Shown here: positions 6,250-7,247 of the stretch, one piece after another
Layout of the letters: each line of letters opens with the position of its first letter
Numbering within the stretch: the first letter of the stretch is position 1
Source of the DNA: Fibrobacteria bacterium GUT77
Lineage (GTDB): Bacteria; Fibrobacterota; Chitinivibrionia; Chitinivibrionales; Chitinispirillaceae
Assembly: GCA_001462255.1 (NCBI GenBank)
Contig: LIUJ01000155.1
Span: forward strand, 1-7,247
DNA length: 7,247 bases
Reading direction: 5' to 3'
Made by a program: the position numbers and the translations under genes
Notes under the pieces: model-generated
What the model was told of the DNA's origin: nothing
What the model saw: the letters and a program-made list of their open reading frames with translations, nothing else
Databases searched by the model: none

Positions 6250-7247
6250 ATGAAACCGTTGCCGACCGGAGTGCAGGTATTCGAGAATATCCGCAAAAAA
6301 AACGCGTTGTACGTCGATAAGACGGACTTGATTTACGAAATCGTGTCCGGCGTCCGGATACACTTCTTTCTGTCGCGCCCACGTCGGTTCGGCAAGACGT
6401 TGCTCTGCTGGACGCTCGACGCGCTCTTCAGCGGGAAGCGCGAGTTATTCGACGGGTTAGCCATCTCGAAAACCGACTGGGAGTGGGAGAACTGTCCGGT
6501 CGTCCATCTCGACATGAGCAAGATAGAAACGGATCGCGGGGTCGACGGCGTTTGGGAGTCGTTGATCTGGCAGACGAAACGCGTCGCCGAGGACTTTGAA
6601 ATAGGCCTTGACGGGATAACGTTACCGGGAATAATGCTCGAAAAAATAATCGTCGACGTCTCCAAAAGGCGCGGCAAGCCGACGGTCGTGATTATCGACG
6701 AATACGACAAACCGTTTTTGGACTTCTTCAACAAGCCTCCGACGGCGCAAGAAGTTCGCGACATCATGAGAAATTATTACGCGAGACTCAAAGCCAACGA
6801 GCCGTATATACGGCTTTTGTTCATGACCGGAATCTCCAAATTCACCAAAGCCGGAGTATTCTCTACGCTGAACAATCTCTACGACCTCTCGCTCGACGAA
6901 AAATTCGGCACGTTGCTCGGATATACGGAAGAGGAACTCGTCGACTATTTCGGCGAGTACCTTGAAGCCGGGTCAAAAAAACTCAATATGCCGGTTAGCG
7001 ATCTTGTGGAAAAATTGAGAGCCAATTACAACGGATTTTGCTTTGACGGAACACACAGGGTATATTGCCCGTTCTCTATCCTCAATTTCTTTGAGAAGTA
7101 TAGATTCTTGAACCATTGGATAGACAGCGGTAACCCTAAGATTATTGCCGACTACATGAAAGACAAGCGCCTTACCGTAGAGCAATTCAGGGAATTTCCG
7201 GTATCAAGCGATTTCGCGTTCTGCCCCGGCGAAATAGAAACGTCGCC
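6250..7247 (+). CDS. AAA-ATPase-like (PF09820-type) protein, 3' end cut by the window edge
   Basis: The 332 visible residues match the family often annotated as AAA family ATPase with a PD-(D/E)XK nuclease tail. The opening pattern TGVQVFENIRKKNALYVDKT is typical. The nucleotide-binding loop is the family's variant RPRRFGKT (residues 43-50, K49). Walker B is VVIIDEYDKP (146-155, D150 and E151), and FMTGISKF (191-198) is the sensor-like strand. YNGFCFDG and VYCPFSIL (about 260-278) are the usual end of the ATPase part. The expected C-terminal nuclease domain (PDDEXK_9) lies beyond the edge, so its presence is not shown. The role of this family is not established; members often occur in many copies in anaerobe genomes. 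GGAGGAGG stands nine bases before the ATG. The gene lies 61 bases after asd. Its codons end more often in G (TTG, ACG, TCG, GCG), hinting at a separate history. Confidence 0.9.
   Translation, partial: MKPLPTGVQVFENIRKKNALYVDKTDLIYEIVSGVRIHFFLSRPRRFGKTLLCWTLDALFSGKRELFDGLAISKTDWEWENCPVVHLDMSKIETDRGVDGVWESLIWQTKRVAEDFEIGLDGITLPGIMLEKIIVDVSKRRGKPTVVIIDEYDKPFLDFFNKPPTAQEVRDIMRNYYARLKANEPYIRLLFMTGISKFTKAGVFSTLNNLYDLSLDEKFGTLLGYTEEELVDYFGEYLEAGSKKLNMPVSDLVEKLRANYNGFCFDGTHRVYCPFSILNFFEKYRFLNHWIDSGNPKIIADYMKDKRLTVEQFREFPVSSDFAFCPGEIETS

Noticed and set aside
6333..6767. 144-codon minus-strand open frame
   Set aside because: It is antisense to the ATPase gene across its Walker A and B motifs; no domain recognised.

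Overview
The window holds seven protein-coding genes on both strands, two of them cut by the window edges. They are mostly conserved housekeeping or envelope genes. I see no RNA gene, CRISPR array, insertion sequence or obvious defence or biosynthetic cluster. The organism looks like a bacterium of moderate to high G+C. E. coli-type Asd, the flotillin FloA, a DUF2914 protein and a PF09820-type ATPase together would fit an anaerobe or gut lineage such as Fibrobacterota or a neighbouring phylum. That placement is a low-confidence inference.

Left part (1-1816): the DNA primase gene dnaG lies on the minus strand and runs off the left edge. It is divergent from a gene for a PTS EIIA (fructose/nitrogen type) protein. 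The 109-base gap between them carries a good dnaG promoter candidate, a weaker one for the EIIA gene, and a 32-base imperfect dyad. The dyad overlaps the dnaG -35 and the proposed EIIA promoter.

Centre (1817-3830, plus strand): the EIIA gene is followed after 37 bases by floA, then after 66 bases by a small one-pass membrane protein gene. This looks like one transcription unit concerned with signalling and the membrane. The NfeD-type partner often found next to floA is not between these genes.

Right of that (3845-4855, minus strand): a membrane-anchored protein with a long Pro/Ala/Val linker and a C-terminal DUF2914 domain ends only 14 bases from the small protein gene, so the two converge. 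It probably starts at TTG, behind a strong ribosome binding site and a good promoter candidate.

Right part (5064-7247, plus strand): asd, for aspartate-semialdehyde dehydrogenase, is complete with all its catalytic residues. A PF09820-type ATPase gene follows and is cut by the right edge. Its codon choice looks different from that of asd.

The most useful regulatory observation is the dnaG/EIIA intergenic dyad. No system here can be called new from the sequence alone.
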